NCBI RefSeq assembly: GCF_021018805.1
Contig: NC_086283.1
Coordinates: forward strand, 14,769,162-14,833,161
Direction of reading: 5' to 3'
DNA: 64,000 nt
DNA from: Prinia subflava
Lineage: Eukaryota; Chordata; Aves; Passeriformes; Cisticolidae
The translations under genes and the position numbers were made by a program. Of this stretch, positions 63,086-64,000 are shown one piece after another. Under the pieces are notes generated by a model, which was given only the letters and a program-made list of their open reading frames with translations, was not told the origin of the DNA and did no database searches. Position 1 is the first letter of the stretch; every line of letters begins with the position of its first letter.

Positions 63086-64000
63086 TGCCACGAGTACAGA
63101 TTATCAGCTTCCCTTGAATAACACTGAACAAACAAACTATATTTAACATTTTTTGCTTACCTGGAAAAATAACTTCCAACACTGGATGTAGTTTAAATTT
63201 TATTCACATTGAATCAATGCAAACCAGAGATATTTAGTGGATTTATTCAATGTGTACAGAAAGGCAACTAAAAGGAAGTTCCATCCACCTTTACTTTGAT
63301 AAAGGAAAATTAGGCAGGGAGTCATGGAGTTAAAATGCTGAATGATTCACATCCCCAAATAACAAGAGAAGAAAATGAAATTCTGTTTCTATTTCTTCAG
63401 ACCAATTAAGACTGCCAGCTGCCTGGGCACAAAAAACCAAGAAAACCCACTATCTCGTGCTAAAGTTTTATTATAGTCACTGCCTGACAATCATTTTTGT
63501 CAGAGAGCCACGTTTTGTAAACACTTGTCAGTGGTCTCTGCTGCCTTGCTTTGCTCCTGTGGCGAAGCATGAAGTGAAACAGCAATGCAGGATATTACCA
63601 CAGTTGTTTTCTCTTCTCTGACAATAGCCAGGCTTCTTTGGAAGGACCTCCGTGTTGGCAGGCTGCTTTTCATTACAACAAAGCAGCCAATTTTGGATAT
63701 CACATGCAGCTAAAAAACCTGTGAGTAAACTGCCATTACTTGCAGTGGGAACTGAAAAGGCCTTGACTTGCAGAAGGGAATATCACAGGCCAACAAGAAA
63801 TTCTCTTTTATTTAGGTGGACTGGAGAGAAAATGAGGGTTCATGCCCTTAAATTGCAGTCATCCTTTGTTCTGTTATCTTCTTATACAAAAGTGGGAGAG
63901 CCAAACACTTTTCATTTGTACTCAGGGATGAGAGTTACCCCCGTGCTCAGTTATACTGGACAAAGCTCTATTGAATTGTCCAGGACAAAAGCAGTTTGAA
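63086..64000. other. Unique stretch to the window edge, no gene recognised
   Basis: A 10-bp inverted repeat (CACATTGAAT at 63205-63214 with ATTCAATGTG at 63245-63254) is separated by 30 bases. A 115-codon frame runs plus-strand from 63652 to the window edge without a recognisable domain or splice context. Confidence 0.45.

Overview
This is 64 kb of AT-rich vertebrate DNA, almost certainly from a bird and probably a songbird. The evidence is repeats: six CR1 LINE fragments with the characteristic avian 3' end, and five LTR segments. One of these resembles an LTR family I recall as widespread in passerines. That recall was not checked against a library. No bacterial-style gene organisation, CRISPR array, rRNA or convincing tRNA is present.

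I find no protein-coding gene or exon I can defend. The longest open frames (about 130-170 codons) are isolated, overlap open frames on other frames or the other strand, lack a recognisable domain, and several lie inside CR1 or LTR sequence. The window is best read as intergenic sequence or part of a very large intron. Identified transposable elements cover about 7 kb (roughly 11%), which is ordinary for a bird.

Layout. 1-11260 is unique sequence with small A/C-rich and tetranucleotide tracts and one strong perfect hairpin (3255-3294). 11261-16195 is an LTR cluster: a solo LTR (11261-11962), a short GC-rich patch (about 12470-12690), a second solo LTR (13222-13907), and an older minus-strand LTR (14954-16195) split by a younger minus-strand LTR (15354-16030). 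16196-37467 is mostly unique sequence with one small CR1 scrap (21384-21465) and one long, internally deleted CR1 (24230-25577). 37468-50186 holds three more CR1 pieces (37468-38105, 42089-43250, 49881-50186) and a third member of the second LTR family, carrying a 24-base G run (46405-47132). 50187-64000 is unique apart from a CR1 scrap (62970-63085) and two perfect hairpins.

The observations most worth a second look are the nested LTR insertion, the three-copy LTR family with one inverted pair, and a set of unusually perfect short hairpins in unique sequence (3255-3294, 29776-29833, 53606-53637, 56563-56596). I see no evidence for a new multi-gene system. Everything here looks like repeat biology plus possible non-coding regulatory DNA, whose conservation cannot be judged from one sequence.
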